Positions 27,835 to 36,953 of a stretch of DNA of 64,000 bases are shown piece after piece. The stretch lies in contig NZ_JAGPXB010000002.1 in NCBI RefSeq assembly GCF_018069925.1, positions 248,001 through 312,000 on the forward strand, in the 5' to 3' direction. The translations under genes and the position numbers were made by a program. Below the pieces are notes generated by a model. It made no database searches. It had not been told where the DNA came from and saw only the letters and a program-made list of their open reading frames with translations. The DNA is from Flavobacterium erciyesense (GTDB lineage: Bacteria; Bacteroidota; Bacteroidia; Flavobacteriales; Flavobacteriaceae). Within the stretch, counting starts at the first letter, position 1; each line of letters opens with the position of its first letter.

Positions 27835-28494
27835 ATGTTAAAATCTTACTTTTTAGAAGCTGCATTAGAAGCGGGTACTGACGAAGCAGGCCGCGGTTGC
27901 TTGGCAGGCCCCGTCACAGCTGCAGCTATTATTTTACCACCAAATTTCAAACATGAACTTTTAAACGACAGCAAACAACTATCGGAGAAAACTAGATTAA
28001 AACTTCAACCTATTCTAGAAAGCGCAGCAGTAGCTTTTTCAGTAGTTCATTTAGACGCTCCCGCTGTAGATGAGTTAAACATTTTAAACGCATCTATTAG
28101 AGCAATGCAAGAATGTATTATTGGCCTTACTGTTCAACCTAAATCTATAATAGTTGATGGTAACAGCCCTTTTATACCAAAAGGCGGTATTAAACAAAGA
28201 GTCGGCAGATTATTCACCACACATGAAATAGAAACCCTAAACAACATTAAAAATACGAGTATTATCAAAGGTGACTCTATATATAGGAGTATTGCCGCTG
28301 CCTCTATTTTGGCAAAAACCTATCGCGATGCGTACATGGATAAAATACACGAAGAATTCCCAATGTATAACTGGAAAAAAAATAAAGGCTACCCGACTAA
28401 AGAACATCGTGAAGCTATACGTAAATACGGAGTTACTAAATACCACCGCATGTCCTTTCGACTTTTACCAGAACAATATGAATTAGAGTTATAA
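27835..28494 (+). CDS. rnhB: Ribonuclease HII
   Basis: The enzyme removes RNA from RNA-DNA hybrids and single ribonucleotides. Catalytic residues are D16 and E17 (GTDEAGRG), D108 (VDGN) and D147 (IIKGDS). Compared with E. coli RnhB the stretch between DGN and KGD is 34 rather than 13 residues, an insertion of about 21 residues (roughly 28168-28254). The rest, including [20 protein letters not shown] and the basic C-terminus, is normal. The start [20 protein letters not shown] fits. It is divergent from the SusC operon and convergent with lipB, with only 4 bases between stop codons. Confidence 0.95.
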   Translation: MLKSYFLEAALEAGTDEAGRGCLAGPVTAAAIILPPNFKHELLNDSKQLSEKTRLKLQPILESAAVAFSVVHLDAPAVDELNILNASIRAMQECIIGLTVQPKSIIVDGNSPFIPKGGIKQRVGRLFTTHEIETLNNIKNTSIIKGDSIYRSIAAASILAKTYRDAYMDKIHEEFPMYNWKKNKGYPTKEHREAIRKYGVTKYHRMSFRLLPEQYELEL

Positions 28495-28498
28495 AAAT

Positions 28499-29215
28499 TT
28501 ACTCTTTAATAAACGTCTCTTCGAATTGAGCTTCAAATAAAATTGTAAGGTGTTTAATTATTTTATGTTTCACCTCGGCTTCATTTACTTTTTCAACTCC
28601 CAACTCTACCTGTAAAGAAGTAACTGCTTTACCACGAATACCACACGGAATGATATTATCAAAATATCCCAAATCAGCATTTACATTTAAAGCAAAGCCA
28701 TGCATAGTAACCCAACGAGAGGCACGCACTCCCATGGCACATATTTTTCGAGCAAATGGTGTTCCTACACCTAGCCAAACACCTGTTTCGCCTTCGCTTC
28801 GGCCGCAGCTAAGACCATATTCTTGAAGAGTAAGAATGATGGCTTCTTCTAAAAAACGTAAATATTTATGAATATCTGTAAAAAAATTTTCAAGGTCTAA
28901 AATAGGGTAACCTACAATTTGTCCCGGTCCGTGATAAGTAATATCACCACCTCGGTTGATTTTATAAAAAGTAGCGCCTTTTGCTTCCAATTGTTTTTCG
29001 GATAACAGCAAGTTATCTAAGTCACCACTTTTACCAAGTGTATACACATGAGGATGCTCTACAAAAAGAAAAAAATTGGGCGTAGCCAAGTCGAGCTCTT
29101 CTCTGCGATTTCGAATTTTTAAATCAACAATTCCTTTAAATAGTTCCTCTTGAAGCTCCCAAGTTTGCTTATAATCTTGTAATCCTAAATCCTGTAATTG
29201 AATGGTTTTGTTCAT
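28499..29215 (-). CDS. lipB: Octanoyltransferase (lipoate biosynthesis)
   Basis: LipB transfers octanoyl groups from acyl carrier protein to lipoyl domains. From the ATG at 29215 (MNKTIQLQDLGLQDYKQTWE) it is 238 residues; an upstream in-frame start would add 14 unsupported residues. The signature RGGDITYHGPGQIVGYP, the catalytic Lys/Cys pair in ICAMGVRASRWVTMHGFALN and IIPCGI are intact. Convergent with rnhB and downstream of a hypothetical lipoprotein gene, it has its own -7 element. Confidence 0.96.
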   Translation of the reverse strand: MNKTIQLQDLGLQDYKQTWELQEELFKGIVDLKIRNRREELDLATPNFFLFVEHPHVYTLGKSGDLDNLLLSEKQLEAKGATFYKINRGGDITYHGPGQIVGYPILDLENFFTDIHKYLRFLEEAIILTLQEYGLSCGRSEGETGVWLGVGTPFARKICAMGVRASRWVTMHGFALNVNADLGYFDNIIPCGIRGKAVTSLQVELGVEKVNEAEVKHKIIKHLTILFEAQFEETFIKE

Positions 29216-29278
29216 GCCTAGATGCAATTTTTGGAGATTATGCAGTACATAGTGCACAACCTATATATATAATGAATG

Positions 29279-29286
29279 CAAAGGTA
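29279..29286 (-). promoter_or_regulatory. -7 element of lipB
   Basis: TACCTTTG on the minus strand fits TAnnTTTG, 63 bases before the lipB ATG. Confidence 0.5.
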
Positions 29287-29330
29287 CAAAGTTTAAAGTG
29301 AAGAAAAGCTGTTATAAGTTTTGTTCCTTA

Positions 29331-30056
29331 CTAAAAAAACACCTCTAAATTTGTGCTCTCAGGATCAGATAAACAATCAGAAAGTAGCAATTTTAGTTGC
29401 AATGATTTACGATCTTCACTAATTTGAGCTAATGGATTGGAAACCGATTTAATTTTTCGAGCAAAATGATAGTCTAGCAATAGATTTTGTTTGAGGTTAA
29501 ATGCATCGTATCGCTTTTTTAAATTGCTAATTTCATCTTGCTGCTTTTTTAATTCGGTTGGATTCGTAATTTTCACTTTTCGAGAAAAAACATTGTCTCT
29601 TAAACAAAAGCTAACCACGTAATAATGCTCCTCGGCTACTAATGCATAATTGTTTACAATATCATCTGCGTAATCCTCTGTTTTATACAAATCAGGAATT
29701 TCTTCTACTGCATTAAAAGAGTGTTTTATTGTGGTTCGAAAAATTTTCTCGATTGCACTCTTAAATTCGTGCACTGTAACCGCTGCGTACTTTTGAAAAA
29801 TTGCTTTTTCAAAATCAGGAAGTCGCGCAAATGTTTCTTGATGTTTAACAATCACATCTTGAAAAAGATAAGTTTCATCTTTAAAAAAAGTTTCTTTTGT
29901 ATACTCCTCGCCTACAAGCTGCATGTAACTTTGCTCATCTCGAAGCTCGGTGACGGTAATTGAACCTTGACCCTTTTCATCTACAGTTAAGGTTTCGCTT
30001 ACCTGACAACTTAGACAGCAAAAGCATAGCAATAAAGCCAAGATTGGATACTTCAT
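29331..30056 (-). CDS. Hypothetical lipoprotein
   Basis: No family recognised. The 241-residue product has a Cys-rich lipoprotein signal (ALLLCFCCLSCQ, lipobox LSC). It is followed by a short beta-rich segment (SETLTVDEKGQGSITVTELR) resembling the start of proteins that quote a summed simulation of a metric, as in the TPR-free gliding-type lipoproteins of this phylum; this is weak. The middle is helical and charged, and the end (LKLLLSDCLSDPESTNLEVFF) is mixed. It lies upstream of lipB with 115 bases between, in an independent or loosely linked unit. Confidence 0.7.
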   Translation of the reverse strand: MKYPILALLLCFCCLSCQVSETLTVDEKGQGSITVTELRDEQSYMQLVGEEYTKETFFKDETYLFQDVIVKHQETFARLPDFEKAIFQKYAAVTVHEFKSAIEKIFRTTIKHSFNAVEEIPDLYKTEDYADDIVNNYALVAEEHYYVVSFCLRDNVFSRKVKITNPTELKKQQDEISNLKKRYDAFNLKQNLLLDYHFARKIKSVSNPLAQISEDRKSLQLKLLLSDCLSDPESTNLEVFF

Positions 30057-30137
30057 AATTTCATTTTAGAACAAGAATTCAAAAGTACGAATTTTATATT
30101 TAAAAAATTAGCTACTGAAAAAATAAAACGACTACCA

Positions 30138-30265
30138 TAGCCCCGATTACTTCACTATACATTTATTTTAATCGGAGTTCAGTGAACTTCGTTTGTAGCG
30201 GCATCCTTTTTTACTTGTTTTTTTTAAACAATTAAAAAAGATATAGTGGAAAGCGGGAAAAAACG
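30138..30265. repeat. Intergenic hairpin repeat, copy 2
   Basis: The element runs from TAGCCCCGAT to AGCGGGAAAAAACG. It has the AGCGGCATCCTTTT arm facing an AAAAAAGATATAGTGGAAAGC arm around a T-rich apex. It lies between two divergent genes, so it is not a simple terminator. The rest of the 30057-30365 gap holds only the lysS promoter. Confidence 0.7.
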
Positions 30266-30336
30266 TTTATAAAAAACGAAAAAATGTGCTTCAAAAAACC
30301 TTGTATTTTAAGCTTTAGATTTAAAAACTTATATAG

Positions 30337-30344
30337 TATCTTTG
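30337..30344 (+). promoter_or_regulatory. -7 element of lysS
   Basis: TATCTTTG fits TAnnTTTG and lies 21 bases before the lysS ATG, giving a very short leader. Confidence 0.55.
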
Positions 30345-30365
30345 CGCTCTTAAAATCAGCATAAA

Positions 30366-32075
30366 ATGGCATTATCCGAACAAGAAATATTACGCAGAGA
30401 AGCACTAACCGAATTACGTAATTTAGGCATTGAGCCTTACCCAGCAGCCGAATTTATCACCACCGCATATTCTAGCGAAATCCTTGCCGATTTCGAAAAG
30501 TATGAAGGAAAAGAAGTGGTTTTAGCAGGACGTTTGATGGGAAAACGTATCATGGGAAAGGCCTCATTTGCTGAATTGAAAGACGCCGAAGGCCGTATTC
30601 AAGTATATATTTCGAGAGATGATGTGTCGAACGACGAGGAAAAAACAATGTACAATGTAGTGTTCAAAAAACTCTTGGACATTGGTGATTTTATAGGTGT
30701 ACGCGGAACGGTTTTCAAGACTCAAGTTGGTGAAATATCTGTTCATGTTTACGGATTAACGGTGCTTGCTAAAGCGTTGAAGCCACTTCCTGTTGTAAAA
30801 ACAGATGCCGATGGTAAAACCTACGATGCATTTGCCGATCCTGAGCAAAGATACCGCCGTCGTTATGTTGATTTAACGGTAAACGATCACGTTAAAGAAA
30901 CGTTTATCAAACGTACCAAGTTGTTTAACGCCATGCGTTCTTTTTTTAATAATGCAGGATATCTTGAAGTTGAAACTCCAGTTTTGCAACCAATTCCTGG
31001 AGGAGCCGCTGCAAGGCCATTTATTACGCATCACAATTCATTAGACATTCCGTTATACATGCGAATTGCGAACGAATTGTACTTAAAAAGATTAATTGTT
31101 GGTGGATTTGATGGGGTGTATGAGTTTTCTAAAAACTTTAGAAATGAAGGAATGGACCGCACGCACAACCCAGAATTTACCGCTATGGAAATATATGTAG
31201 CCTACAAAGACTACAACTGGATGATGAAATTTACCGAAAACTTACTAGAACATTGCGCTGTAAGTGTAAATGGTACTAGCGAAGCTACTTTTGGAGAACA
31301 TAAAGTCAATTTTAAAGCGCCTTATGCACGCGTTACGATGACGGATTCTATCAAACACTTTACTGGTTTTGATATTTCTGGTAAAACAGAAGCAGAATTG
31401 TTTGAAGCAGCGAGAGGCATGGGAATTGACGTTGATAAAACGATGGGGAAAGGGAAACTTATTGATGAAATTTTTGGCGCTAAATGCGAAGGAAATTACA
31501 TTCAGCCAACTTTTATTACGGATTACCCAAAGGAAATGTCGCCACTTTGCAAGCAACATCGCGACAATCCAGAACTTACAGAACGTTTTGAATTAATGGT
31601 TTGCGGAAAAGAAGTAGCCAATGCCTACTCAGAATTGAATGACCCAATTGATCAAAGAGAACGTTTTGAAGATCAAATGCGTTTGGCAGAAAAAGGTGAT
31701 GACGAAGCGAACGGTACAATAGATGAAGATTTCTTGAGAGCTTTGGAATATGGTATGCCACCTACCTCTGGATTGGGAATTGGAATGGACCGTTTGATGA
31801 TGTTTTTAACTAATAATTCATCAATTCAAGAGGTACTGTTGTTTCCGCAAATGCGTCCTGAGAAAAAACAAGTTAAAATTGAACTTGAAGAAGACGAAAA
31901 GTTAATTGTAACACTTTTGCAAGCAAATAACAATCAAATGGAGTTTGGTTTATTAAAGAACAATGCAGGACTTAGCGGTAAAAAATGGGATAAAGCCATG
32001 AAAAACCTGTCGTCATTAGGAATGACCGAAGTTGTAGTTGATGGCGATGTGAAAGCTTGTCGATTGAAAGAATAA
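30366..32075 (+). CDS. lysS: Lysyl-tRNA synthetase (class II) with C-terminal extension
   Basis: The enzyme charges tRNA-Lys. The N-terminal OB-fold anticodon-binding domain (about 50-170) is followed by the class II core. Motif 2 is visible as FRNEGMDRTHNPEFT, motif 3 as GLGIGMDRLMMFLT. The canonical bacterial enzyme ends near LFPQMRPE, here residue 501. This protein continues for 68 residues with a helical, winged-helix-like tail (EEDEKLIVTLLQANNNQMEF to KACRLKE). Such tails occur in Bacteroidota LysRS. It is monocistronic with a strong terminator. Confidence 0.97.
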   Translation: MALSEQEILRREALTELRNLGIEPYPAAEFITTAYSSEILADFEKYEGKEVVLAGRLMGKRIMGKASFAELKDAEGRIQVYISRDDVSNDEEKTMYNVVFKKLLDIGDFIGVRGTVFKTQVGEISVHVYGLTVLAKALKPLPVVKTDADGKTYDAFADPEQRYRRRYVDLTVNDHVKETFIKRTKLFNAMRSFFNNAGYLEVETPVLQPIPGGAAARPFITHHNSLDIPLYMRIANELYLKRLIVGGFDGVYEFSKNFRNEGMDRTHNPEFTAMEIYVAYKDYNWMMKFTENLLEHCAVSVNGTSEATFGEHKVNFKAPYARVTMTDSIKHFTGFDISGKTEAELFEAARGMGIDVDKTMGKGKLIDEIFGAKCEGNYIQPTFITDYPKEMSPLCKQHRDNPELTERFELMVCGKEVANAYSELNDPIDQRERFEDQMRLAEKGDDEANGTIDEDFLRALEYGMPPTSGLGIGMDRLMMFLTNNSSIQEVLLFPQMRPEKKQVKIELEEDEKLIVTLLQANNNQMEFGLLKNNAGLSGKKWDKAMKNLSSLGMTEVVVDGDVKACRLKE

Positions 32076-32116
32076 GCTGATTTGAGAAGAATAGAAAAAT
32101 CTGGTTTTTGAATAAC

Positions 32117-32156
32117 AAAATGCCCCGAATAGCAAAACTATTTGGGGCATTTTTTT
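32117..32156 (+). terminator. Terminator of lysS
   Basis: The stem AAAATGCCCC pairs with GGGGCATTTT, extended by GAATAG/CTATTT, and is followed by seven T. Confidence 0.92.
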
Positions 32157-32198
32157 GTTAACTTAAACGTAAGAAAATTGCGTTTTAGCTTCAATCTT

Positions 32199-32238
32199 CA
32201 AAAACAAGCAAGCCAATCCTTCCCAGAATTGGCTTGCT
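32199..32238 (-). terminator. Terminator of the DUF4394 gene
   Basis: An 11-bp stem AGCAAGCCAAT with its complement is followed on the minus strand by TTGTTTTTG. It lies 23 bases past the stop. Confidence 0.85.
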
Positions 32239-32260
32239 AAAGCAAAAAACAATCTAACTA

Positions 32261-33799
32261 TTAAAACCCTAAACCTACGGCCATTGCAGTAGCTTGTATA
32301 TTAAGATCTGCTACTTTTGTTGCAGCTCCTGTAGTAGTGTTCAAACTGTAAATACCTGTTACACCGTTAACTTTTAGTAGAGCAAAAGCACTTCCGCTTG
32401 TTCCTCCAATATCAAATCCGCTATCCGCATCAATATTAACACCTAAACTTCCAATAGAAACTAATGTTCCATTATTTGGTGGATCTTGACGGAACATCGT
32501 ATCAGTTTGAGAATCAAGTACAAATAATACCGTTGTTGTAGCGCCTGCAAAATTATTAGTGTATGCTGCAGCATTCACAAATGGAGTTCCTGGATTCAAG
32601 TTACCATCTGTAAATACTATGGTTCCTAAGTCTGGGTGTAAACGCAAGTTTTGACCCGTGTTACTCACTAGACGAATTCTATCTACCGTTGGATTAAAAT
32701 CAAATCCAAAAGAAGTACCAGACAATGGAGTCGCTAACCCTGTACCAACGACAGTCATAGCACCACTTGCTGTATTGATTGTAAATAATCTACTTTGGTT
32801 TGTAATAGCAAACAATGCACCTGTTGCAGGTCTAAAATCGATTCCTACTACACTTTCGCCTGAAGCAAGTCCTGTAAGTGCAACGTTATTGTTAGTACCG
32901 TTTGTTGGATTGAAACGAACTAACATATTTCCTGCTGTTGTCGCATAGGCTATTGGATTCGTTTTGAATGCAATACTAATTACTGATGCAGTAAATTTAC
33001 CAACATTCTCTGCTTTACCAGTCAAAAGGCTAACTGTAAATAATGTAGATACATTGTTACTATTTGTTACCGCTAATGCAGTAGAATTATCTGCCAAAAT
33101 ATCCATATCACCAGTTCCTTCAAAATTCACGCCTAGGTCACCCACTAATTGCAAAGCTCCGTTATTTGGTGGATTTTGAATATATAATTTATCTTGTTCG
33201 AAGTCAATATCATACAATAAAGTAGAAGATGCTCCTGCCATACTATTTGTATATCCAACAGCCCCAATTTTAGCAGAACCACCACCATTTATGGTACCAT
33301 CAGTTGCTGCAACTGTTCCCAATTCAGGGTGTAATCTTAAATTTTGACCTGAATCAGTTACTAAACGAATTCTATCAACCGTTGGGTTAAAATCAATTGA
33401 TGCGTTTCCTCCTGCTAATAGCGGAGAGAAAGCTGCAGCTCCAAGCGCAGTTGCTTGTCCACTTTTTTCATTAATCACATACAGTCTGCTTGAAGAACCT
33501 AAACCGTATAATTGACCAGTTGCTGGTCTGTAATCAATACTCACAATATTTTCTGACATTGGCAGACCAATAATAGCTGTGGTTGACGTTGCAGTATTTA
33601 AATTACGTGCATTGTACGTTAAGATAGTATTGTTACTAGCCAAAGCAGTAAAATTAACATCCGGTGCTACCACAACAGGTGGTGTAACAGGAGTTTCCAT
33701 TTCCTTTACGTCATCATCATTACATGAAACCGTAAAAAGTGATAAAATAGCTAGTCCAAATATGGAAGCTAAACCTAAGTTTTGTTGATTGTTTTTCAT
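32261..33799 (-). CDS. DUF4394 lipoprotein with two tandem domains
   Basis: A 512-residue lipoprotein (lipobox TVSC at about residue 26, followed by NDDD). Two copies of DUF4394 occupy roughly residues 50-275 and 285-510. Each contains the same motifs: VxIDYRPATGQLYGLGSSSR or its GIDFRPATGALFAI equivalent, then FNPTVDRIRLV and GQNLRLHPELGT or HPDLGT. A beta-propeller-like fold is expected. The function of the family is not known. Own terminator, own promoter region. Confidence 0.88.
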   Translation of the reverse strand: MKNNQQNLGLASIFGLAILSLFTVSCNDDDVKEMETPVTPPVVVAPDVNFTALASNNTILTYNARNLNTATSTTAIIGLPMSENIVSIDYRPATGQLYGLGSSSRLYVINEKSGQATALGAAAFSPLLAGGNASIDFNPTVDRIRLVTDSGQNLRLHPELGTVAATDGTINGGGSAKIGAVGYTNSMAGASSTLLYDIDFEQDKLYIQNPPNNGALQLVGDLGVNFEGTGDMDILADNSTALAVTNSNNVSTLFTVSLLTGKAENVGKFTASVISIAFKTNPIAYATTAGNMLVRFNPTNGTNNNVALTGLASGESVVGIDFRPATGALFAITNQSRLFTINTASGAMTVVGTGLATPLSGTSFGFDFNPTVDRIRLVSNTGQNLRLHPDLGTIVFTDGNLNPGTPFVNAAAYTNNFAGATTTVLFVLDSQTDTMFRQDPPNNGTLVSIGSLGVNIDADSGFDIGGTSGSAFALLKVNGVTGIYSLNTTTGAATKVADLNIQATAMAVGLGF

Positions 33800-34202
33800 T
33801 GTTTGTTTATTTAGTTATACATGGATGTACGAAAGATTTTTAAATCCGGTTTCCTATTCCTATGAAAAAAAATTAAAAAACATGATGATTTTCAGTTCTA
33901 AAAATCAAAAAGACCCTATTTTGCTGGCTTTTCCCGTTCCTATTTCATTTACAAAAAAAATGTTGAAATACTTTTTTTGGGACTTGAAATCACTAGCCCC
34001 TTGTATAAATAACAAGCTGTAAATTTTAAAACATAAAGTATTTTATTCTTGTAAATCAAATTGTTATAACATAAATTATTGTACAAAAAACACTTGATGC
34101 AAAACACAAAAACTTGTGTACTAAACGATAAACTTATGTTAAGGATTAAACTATTAGCTTTCAAAGCCATCTTAATAGTATTAATCCAAAAAACAAAACA
34201 CA
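33800..34202. other. 403-base divergent intergenic region
   Basis: AT-rich spacer between two divergent genes. It must hold both promoters but no convincing TAnnTTTG was found for either. Imperfect inverted words such as TTGTACA and TGTGTAC occur around 34079-34127. No gene is visible. Confidence 0.4.
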
Positions 34203-34667
34203 ATGAAAAAAGTACTAATTGCGGTGGTATTACTATTAGGAATTGCGGGTAATGCACAAGAAAAAATGGAAGGCCGGAGAAATTTGAGAGAGAATCCATT
34301 AACAAAAGAACAAAGACAAGAGTTGCATTTAAAAAAAATGACTTTAGACCTTGATTTGTCAACAGCGCAACAAAAAGAAATTCGAACTGTTCTAAACGAG
34401 CAGAGCAACAAAAGAGAGGTTACATTGGCTAACCGAAAAGAAAAACAAGCAGAAAATGCTAAAAAACTAACTGCTGATGAACGTTTTGCAATAAAAAATC
34501 AAATGCTAGACGATCAAATTGCAATGAAAGCACGAATGAAAAAAATACTTTCTAATGAGCAGTTTAAAAAGTGGGAAACTATGAAAGAAAATAAAACCGA
34601 TCGCATGCATGACCGCCTTGCCATGCACAAAAAACGCAAAGCAAGTAAAACTAATACCAATAAATAA
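34203..34667 (+). CDS. Spy/CpxP-like periplasmic protein
   Basis: A 154-residue exported helical protein. A signal peptide (MKKVLIAVVLLLGIAGNAQ) precedes a highly charged alpha-helical body rich in Lys, Glu, Met and Gln. LTKEQRQELHLKKMTLDLDL and LSNEQFKKWETM resemble the LTxxQ-type helices of Spy/CpxP and of related Bacteroidota small proteins. A chaperone or stress role is inferred. The tail is basic (KKRKASKTNTNK). It shares a perfect terminator with hemL. Confidence 0.72.
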   Translation: MKKVLIAVVLLLGIAGNAQEKMEGRRNLRENPLTKEQRQELHLKKMTLDLDLSTAQQKEIRTVLNEQSNKREVTLANRKEKQAENAKKLTADERFAIKNQMLDDQIAMKARMKKILSNEQFKKWETMKENKTDRMHDRLAMHKKRKASKTNTNK

Positions 34668-34684
34668 AATTGGTATTAAAAAAT

Positions 34685-34720
34685 AAAAAAGCCCAAAATG
34701 AAATTTCATTTTGGGCTTTT
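34685..34720. terminator. Bidirectional terminator between the Spy-like gene and hemL
   Basis: A 17-bp palindrome without a loop (AAAAGCCCAAAATGAAA with its complement) is flanked by A and T runs. It serves the convergent genes on both sides. Confidence 0.92.
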
Positions 34721-34739
34721 ACTTTTAAATGATAAGGAA

Positions 34740-36026
34740 CTAAAAAGTTTTAGACACTCTATCTATGGCTTCAATTGTAAAATCTAAATCCTCATACGTT
34801 AAAGCATCAGTGATAAACCACGTTTCATAGGCTGAAGGCGCAATATAAATCCCTTCTTGTAACAAACCGTGAAAGAATTTCTTGAACGTTTCATTATCTC
34901 CTTTAGCAGCCGTTTGAAAATCAACAACTGGTTCAGCATCAAAATGAACCGATATCATTGAACCAATAGTATTAATTGTAAACGTTACTTGGTTCGCCTC
35001 GAGCACACGTGCTATTCCAGCAGCCAAATAAGCCGTTTTCTCTGCTAATCTGGTAAAGATGCTTCTATCTTGATCTAATGCTTGCAACATAGCCAATCCT
35101 GCTGCCATTGCCAAAGGATTTCCAGACAAGGTTCCTGCTTGATAAACAGGACCAAGTGGTGCTAAATAATTCATGATTTCCTCACGTGCTGCAAAAGCAC
35201 CTACTGGTAAACCTCCACCAATTACTTTCCCAAAACAAACAATGTCTGCATTTACTTGCACTAATTCTTGAACACCGCCTGCTGCCAAACGAAAACCGGT
35301 CATAACCTCATCAAAAATTAATAGAATTCCGTTTTCTGTACAAAGGCTACGCAAACCTTCAAGAAATCCTTTTTGAGGCGGGATACATCCCATGTTTCCT
35401 GCTACAGGCTCTACAATAATAGCGGCAATTTCGCCCTTATTTGCCTCGATTAATGCTTTTACATTCTCTAAATCATTGTATTTGGCTAGTAAGGTATCTT
35501 TCGCAGTACCCGCGGTAACACCTGGACTATTTGGCGAACCAAAAGTAATTGCTCCACTACCCGCTTGAATTAAAAACGAGTCAGAATGACCGTGATAACA
35601 ACCTGCAAATTTTACTATTTTGTCTTTTTTAGTAAATCCTCGAGCTAAACGAATTGCACTCATACACGCCTCAGTACCTGAATTGACAAATCGAATTTTA
35701 TCAATATTAGGCACCATTTTAACGGCTAATGCTGCAATCTCAGTCTCTAAAGCAGTGGGCATTCCGAATGAGGTACCCAACTTTGCTTTTTCAATTACTG
35801 CTTGTACAACTGGTTCATAGGCATGACCCAAAATCATCGGACCCCAAGAATTGATGTAATCAATTAAACGATTACCATCTTCATCATACAAATAGGCTCC
35901 CTTGGCACTTTTTACAAAAATAGGAGTTCCTCCTACTGCCCTAAAGGCACGAACTGGCGAGTTTACTCCTCCAGGAATTACTTTTTCTGCTTCAGCAAAA
36001 AGCTGACTACTTCTTTGATATAACAT
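34740..36026 (-). CDS. hemL: Glutamate-1-semialdehyde 2,1-aminomutase
   Basis: This PLP enzyme makes 5-aminolevulinate in the C5 haem pathway. The length of 428 residues is normal. The PLP lysine is K267 in [15 protein letters not shown]. The start of the family fold ([20 protein letters not shown]) and [17 protein letters not shown] are conserved. It lies downstream of the glucosaminidase gene by 30 bases on the same strand, so cotranscription with it and the PLP deaminase is possible although no functional link is evident. Confidence 0.97.
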   Translation of the reverse strand: MLYQRSSQLFAEAEKVIPGGVNSPVRAFRAVGGTPIFVKSAKGAYLYDEDGNRLIDYINSWGPMILGHAYEPVVQAVIEKAKLGTSFGMPTALETEIAALAVKMVPNIDKIRFVNSGTEACMSAIRLARGFTKKDKIVKFAGCYHGHSDSFLIQAGSGAITFGSPNSPGVTAGTAKDTLLAKYNDLENVKALIEANKGEIAAIIVEPVAGNMGCIPPQKGFLEGLRSLCTENGILLIFDEVMTGFRLAAGGVQELVQVNADIVCFGKVIGGGLPVGAFAAREEIMNYLAPLGPVYQAGTLSGNPLAMAAGLAMLQALDQDRSIFTRLAEKTAYLAAGIARVLEANQVTFTINTIGSMISVHFDAEPVVDFQTAAKGDNETFKKFFHGLLQEGIYIAPSAYETWFITDALTYEDLDFTIEAIDRVSKTF

Positions 36027-36056
36027 TGTATTATTTTGAGAATTAGTATTAGTGAT

Positions 36057-36953
36057 TTATTTCACAACCAGACGTTGTCCTATAGAAAGGCTATTGTCTG
36101 ATAACTTATTTTTTTCTTTCAATTCTTCTACTTTTAATGCAAATTTTTTAGAAATCGAATACAAAGTATCTCCTTTTTGCACCACATATTCGGCCTCATT
36201 TAGCTCATTATTTTGCGCTAGCACCACCGTTTCTTTTGATGGTATGTAATTAATATCTAATACTTGATTGTCGTATTGATGCAATTGGTATCGGTCTATA
36301 TACGAAATAAGTTTGTCTGGGTATTTAGGATCAGTGGCATAACCCGCAGCCCGCAATCCATGTGCCCACGCTTTGTAATCGCCTTTTGGCAATAAGAACA
36401 ACTTGGCATACCGATTTCTAGTTGTTAAAAATAAAGCATGATCTCGAAACGATTCTGATGGGCTTTCGTATTTGCGAAAACATTCTTGCGAAGCATCATC
36501 ATCGTGTTTAACACTGTCACCGGTCCATCCTACATGGCATTTTATACCAAAATGATTATTGGCATTGAAGGCCAAATCTCCTTTTCCGGCGCCTGATTCT
36601 AGTATTCCTTGCGCCAAAATAATGCTGGCAGGAATACCATAAGATTTCATGTTATTCATGGCGATATCCTTAAATTTTGCCACGTACAGTACAATCACAT
36701 CAGAGGTAACCACCGTTTTTGAGGTAGAAACAATTGTTTCTGTTTGGGTTTTTTTAGTACTTGTAGAGGTTACTTTTTTCGGAATTGGCTTCGTTTTGGC
36801 AACGGTCGAAACAGGATTTTTTTTAATCATCCTAGTAGGAGTTGCTTTTGTATTTGAAACCGGTTTTTTTGTCGTAATAATGGGCTTTGTACTGTTACAA
36901 GAACCCAATAATATTAAGACAAAAAGAAGTATTATTTTTTTAAACATGGACAT
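36057..36953 (-). CDS. Glucosaminidase-LysM lipoprotein (peptidoglycan hydrolase)
   Basis: A 298-residue cell-wall hydrolase. The lipobox is LGSC near residue 19. A Thr/Lys-rich linker (about 22-80) precedes the glucosaminidase domain (about 95-220, SIILAQGILESGAGKGDLA, AAGYATDPKYPDKLISYI). The catalytic Glu is in the LESG stretch. One LysM domain ends the protein (EYVVQKGDTLYSISKKFALK). It overlaps the preceding gene by 14 bases. A second in-frame ATG (36947) is equally plausible as start. Confidence 0.9.
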   Translation of the reverse strand: MSMFKKIILLFVLILLGSCNSTKPIITTKKPVSNTKATPTRMIKKNPVSTVAKTKPIPKKVTSTSTKKTQTETIVSTSKTVVTSDVIVLYVAKFKDIAMNNMKSYGIPASIILAQGILESGAGKGDLAFNANNHFGIKCHVGWTGDSVKHDDDASQECFRKYESPSESFRDHALFLTTRNRYAKLFLLPKGDYKAWAHGLRAAGYATDPKYPDKLISYIDRYQLHQYDNQVLDINYIPSKETVVLAQNNELNEAEYVVQKGDTLYSISKKFALKVEELKEKNKLSDNSLSIGQRLVVK

